Below, in pieces: positions 60,073-64,000 of a stretch of DNA of 64,000 nt. The stretch's first letter is position 1. Each line of letters begins with the position of its first letter. The position numbers were made by a program, and so were the translations under genes. This DNA is from Rodentibacter heidelbergensis (lineage in GTDB: Bacteria > Pseudomonadota > Gammaproteobacteria > Enterobacterales > Pasteurellaceae), in assembly GCF_002000125.1 (NCBI RefSeq), contig NZ_MLHH01000010.1, forward strand, positions 62,001 through 126,000, written 5' to 3'. The notes beneath the pieces were generated by a model. That model ran no database searches. It was not told where the DNA came from and saw only the letters and a program-made list of their open reading frames with translations.

Positions 60073-61614
60073 TTACCAAGCACTATTGGCTTTAAAATTA
60101 TCCAAAATCGTTTTCAATGTGTCTTTTATCTCATCATTGTAATTACCGGTTTTGGTTAATTCTGCCATAAAGTCGCCATGGTTACGGTGAGCATAGTCTA
60201 AAAGTGCGGTCTCAAAACTTGCAATTTTTTGCAATTCTACGTCTTCTAAATAGCCAAACTCAACAGCGAAAAGCAACACAGATTGCTCTGCAACACTCAG
60301 CGGTGCATATTGTTTTTGTTTCAATAATTCAGTCACTTTTTCACCGTGAGAAAGCTGTTTACGGGTTGCATCATCAAGATCAGAGGCAAATTGCGCAAAC
60401 GCTGCTAATTCACGATATTGTGCTAATGCGGTACGAATCCCACCGGCGAGTTTTTTCACTACTTTAGTTTGTGCCGCACCCCCTACACGAGAAACCGAAA
60501 TACCTGGGTTTACCGCAGGACGAATACCTGAGTTAAACAAGTTAGATTCTAAGAAAATCTGACCATCGGTAATGGAAATCACGTTGGTTGGTACGAAAGC
60601 AGAAACGTCACCTGCTTGGGTTTCGATAATAGGAAGGGCAGTTAAAGAACCGGTTTTTCCTTTTACTTCACCATTAGTGAATTTTTCTACATATTCTTCG
60701 TTAACCCGTGCTGCACGCTCAAGTAAACGTGAGTGTAAATAGAAAACATCGCCAGGGTAAGCTTCACGACCCGGTGGACGGCGTAATAATAATGAAATTT
60801 GACGGTAAGCTACCGCTTGTTTTGATAAATCATCATAAACAATTAACGCATCTTCACCACGATCACGGAAATATTCACCCATTGCACAACCGGCATAAGG
60901 GGCAAGATATTGTAATGCGGCAGATTCAGAGGCTGATGCAGCAACCACAATGGTATTTGCCAAAGCACCATGTTCTTCTAATTTACGCACAACGTTTGCA
61001 ATAGTTGATGCTTTTTGACCAATGGCAACATAGATACATTTAATTCCTGAATCACGTTGGTTAATGATCGCATCAATCGCTAATGCAGTTTTACCGGTTT
61101 GGCGGTCTCCGATGATCAATTCACGCTGACCTCGGCCGATCGGCACCATAGAGTCCACCGCTTTATAACCGGTTTGTACCGGTTGATCCACCGATTTACG
61201 TTCGATAACACCCGGTGCGATCACTTCAACCGGTGAAAAGCCATCATTTTCGATTTCACCTTTACCGTCAATCGGTTGACCAAGAGTATTGACCACACGA
61301 CCTAATAAACCACGGCCTACCGGTACTTCTAGAATACGTCCGGTACATTGAACTTCCATGCCTTCCGCTAAATCAGCATAAGGCCCCATGACTACCGCAC
61401 CTACCGAGTCACGCTCAAGGTTAAGTGCCATAGCATAGCGATTTCCAGGTAATGCTATCATTTCCCCTTGCATTACATCGCTCAAACCGTGAATACGAAT
61501 AATACCGTCACTTACGGAAACAATTGTCCCAGTGTTGCGGGCTTCACTTACCACATCAAACTGCGCAATTCGTTTTTTAATCAATTCACTAATTTCAGTT
61601 GAATTTAGTTGCAT
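60073..61614 (-). CDS. atpA: ATP synthase alpha subunit
   Basis: Non-catalytic nucleotide-binding subunit of F1. The 513 residues begin [19 protein letters not shown] and contain Walker A GDRQTGKT and [20 protein letters not shown], with [20 protein letters not shown] after it. Standard length. Uptake sequence at 60201-60210 in the 3' part. Confidence 0.98.
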   Translation of the reverse strand: MQLNSTEISELIKKRIAQFDVVSEARNTGTIVSVSDGIIRIHGLSDVMQGEMIALPGNRYAMALNLERDSVGAVVMGPYADLAEGMEVQCTGRILEVPVGRGLLGRVVNTLGQPIDGKGEIENDGFSPVEVIAPGVIERKSVDQPVQTGYKAVDSMVPIGRGQRELIIGDRQTGKTALAIDAIINQRDSGIKCIYVAIGQKASTIANVVRKLEEHGALANTIVVAASASESAALQYLAPYAGCAMGEYFRDRGEDALIVYDDLSKQAVAYRQISLLLRRPPGREAYPGDVFYLHSRLLERAARVNEEYVEKFTNGEVKGKTGSLTALPIIETQAGDVSAFVPTNVISITDGQIFLESNLFNSGIRPAVNPGISVSRVGGAAQTKVVKKLAGGIRTALAQYRELAAFAQFASDLDDATRKQLSHGEKVTELLKQKQYAPLSVAEQSVLLFAVEFGYLEDVELQKIASFETALLDYAHRNHGDFMAELTKTGNYNDEIKDTLKTILDNFKANSAW

Positions 61615-61629
61615 CTTTTATTCCTCTTA

Positions 61630-62175
61630 TCATTGCAACTCATTTGCAAGACGGTCGAGCTGTCCACGGCTACTTCCATCAATTACAAAATCTTCTGTAC
61701 GGATAATAACACCGGCAATGAGTGAATCATCCACGTTGCAATTTACTTTCACTTTGCGAGCTAATCTTTTTTCCATTGCCGCAGCAATTTTTTCAATTTG
61801 AGTTGCATTCAATGGTTGTGCAGAAGTGACTTGTACCTCTGCAATGGCTTGATGTTCTTCCACATAACGGGTAAATTCGGAAAATACCGCAGGAATAGCA
61901 CTCAAACGCTTATTTTCAGCCATTAACCGAATAAGATTTTGCCCATATTGATCGAGCTGTTCACCACAAATTGAAATAACCGTATCCGCAACTTTTTGAG
62001 AAGAAAGCGAACTTACAAGAAAGGCTTCCATTTGTTCGTTTTCCACAAGTGCGGTCAAAAATTTCAACATTTCTGTCCATTTTTCTACCGCACTTTTATC
62101 GTTTGCGGATTGCTCCACGGCAAAATCAAATGCTGCTTTTGCATAAGGGCGAGCTATCGTAGTTAATTCTGACAT
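61630..62175 (-). CDS. atpH: ATP synthase delta subunit
   Basis: Peripheral-stalk protein linking F1 to the b subunits. The 181 residues begin [20 protein letters not shown] and end [17 protein letters not shown], both typical. Two uptake sequences (62047-62055 and 62087-62096) lie in the first half, encoding FLTALVEN and KSAVEKW. Confidence 0.97.
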   Translation of the reverse strand: MSELTTIARPYAKAAFDFAVEQSANDKSAVEKWTEMLKFLTALVENEQMEAFLVSSLSSQKVADTVISICGEQLDQYGQNLIRLMAENKRLSAIPAVFSEFTRYVEEHQAIAEVQVTSAQPLNATQIEKIAAAMEKRLARKVKVNCNVDDSLIAGVIIRTEDFVIDGSSRGQLDRLANELQ

Positions 62176-62188
62176 AAGCTAAAGCCTC

Positions 62189-62659
62189 TTATAGTTCTGC
62201 AACTAATTTATCAATAATGTCATTGTTTGCCGCTTCATCAATCGTGCGACCCACAATTTTCTCAGCACCGGCAATTGCTAATGAAGCCACTTTAAGACGT
62301 AATTCCTCTTGAACACGTTTACGTTCAGCTTCGACTTCTGCATAACCTTGTTCAATAATTTTCGCTTTAAGCTCTTCTGCTTCGGTTTTGACTTCGTCAA
62401 GCACTTCATTACGTCGCTTGTTTGCAGCATCGATAATTTCTTGAGCTTGAATTCTCGCTTTTGAAATTTCTTCTTCTGCAAGTAACTTAGTATCTGCTTG
62501 CTCTTTTTTGGCAGCTTCTGCAGATGCTAAGGCATTGGCAATTTGGCTTTGACGTGTTTCAATTGCTTTAATAATTGGTGGCCACACAAATTTCATACAG
62601 AACCATACGAACAGTGCGAATGAAACGAGTTGACCAATTAATGTTGCATTTAAATTCAC
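62189..62659 (-). CDS. atpF: ATP synthase subunit b
   Basis: Membrane-anchored stalk of Fo. The 156 residues have one transmembrane helix (about 5-26, [21 protein letters not shown]), then a long charged coiled coil (about 30-155). Standard enterobacterial length. Thirteen bases before atpH. Confidence 0.97.
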   Translation of the reverse strand: MNLNATLIGQLVSFALFVWFCMKFVWPPIIKAIETRQSQIANALASAEAAKKEQADTKLLAEEEISKARIQAQEIIDAANKRRNEVLDEVKTEAEELKAKIIEQGYAEVEAERKRVQEELRLKVASLAIAGAEKIVGRTIDEAANNDIIDKLVAEL

Positions 62660-62707
62660 AACGTCCTCCTTAAAATGCTTGTTTTACGTTGATAAGCAAA
62701 TAAGGGA

Positions 62708-62980
<273 letters not shown>

Positions 62981-63018
62981 TTAAGTTTTAGCCCTAGAGC
63001 TGGTTAATAAAAAAATGA

Positions 63019-63816
<798 letters not shown>

Positions 63817-63833
63817 TTAGAATGTAGTAAAAA

Positions 63834-64000
63834 TCAAACTCGGCGAAGCAAAAATGGAATTAAATTATTCAACATTAACGCTATAAAAAAGCCACTAAAG
63901 AAAATGACGAAGTTTGTTACCAAAAGCCATTTAAAGGATAGGATAATGAGCGCAATGGTTAATACAAACTTGATAGCTTCCCCTCTATAAAAAGTGCTTA
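63834..64000 (-). CDS. atpI: ATP synthase protein I (partial, N-terminus beyond window)
   Basis: The reverse strand is open from the window edge to a TGA at 63834-63836. The last residues read YRGEAIKFVLTIALIILSF..., with two hydrophobic helices, as in the C-terminal part of AtpI, a small assembly helper of the c ring. It is just upstream of atpB. Only about 55 of ~125 residues are present. Confidence 0.85.
   Translation of the reverse strand, partial: STFYRGEAIKFVLTIALIILSFKWLLVTNFVIFFSGFFIALMLNNLIPFLLRRV

Overview
The window is a chromosomal segment of a Pasteurellaceae bacterium (Haemophilus/Aggregatibacter type). The clearest sign is the Haemophilus-type DNA uptake signal sequence, core AAGTGCGGT, which I count about 46 times on both strands (roughly 0.7 per kb), often with the AT-rich extension. 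Other family markers are the comABCDEF competence operon, lipoprotein e(P4) (hel), the hybrid peroxiredoxin-glutaredoxin next to oxyR, an OmpP2-like porin and a short SurA. I cannot fix the species from sequence alone. No rRNA, tRNA, CRISPR array, prophage or intact insertion sequence is visible.

Layout. 1-8.8 kb: partial tpiA, a GNAT protein with xerC, envC with a divergent polysaccharide deacetylase, gpmA, a lysine-rich secreted protein, a YqhA-RluE fusion, and rmuC. 9.1-14.4 kb: a TSUP permease, ydfG, hslVU with a sigma-32-like promoter, a zinc metallopeptidase, and the LysM protein kbp. 14.5-21.8 kb: tig-clpP-clpX, secE-nusG, an unrecognised secreted protein, then rplK-rplA with a candidate L1 leader, and mazG. 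21.8-29.4 kb: deoC, a thioredoxin-like protein, the LPS heptose genes hldD-waaF-waaC, a porin, hslO and rlmJ. 29.5-37.3 kb: mrcA divergent from comABCDEF, then nfuA. 37.4-49.5 kb: hel, oxyR-fabR divergent from the hybrid peroxiredoxin gene, a DMT-type protein, brnQ, sdhE, the fructose PTS operon fruBKA, a lipoprotein, and a CBS-domain membrane protein. 49.5-64 kb: a gene-poor 0.5 kb, a methyltransferase, a DUF1523 protein, the mltG-tmk-holB-tatD cluster, surA, pyrR, and the F1Fo ATP synthase operon (atpI partial to atpC).

Most of the window is conserved core genome: proteolysis and folding (HslVU, ClpXP, trigger factor, Hsp33, SurA), envelope synthesis (EnvC, PBP1A, MltG, heptose transfer), energy (ATP synthase, fructose PTS) and natural competence. 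The competence part is the most coherent system. A CRP-S-like 26-bp element sits in the mrcA/comA intergenic region, the six com genes overlap or lie a few bases apart, and uptake sequences occur throughout, in places forming terminators or embedded at gene starts.

I did not find a convincing wholly new multi-gene system. The items most worth a second look are the YqhA-RluE fusion, the tandemly repeated ribosome-binding segment at the comE/comF junction, the gene between nusG and rplK, the oxyR-fabR translational overlap, the lysine-rich secreted protein, and the remnant-like 0.5 kb before the methyltransferase gene.
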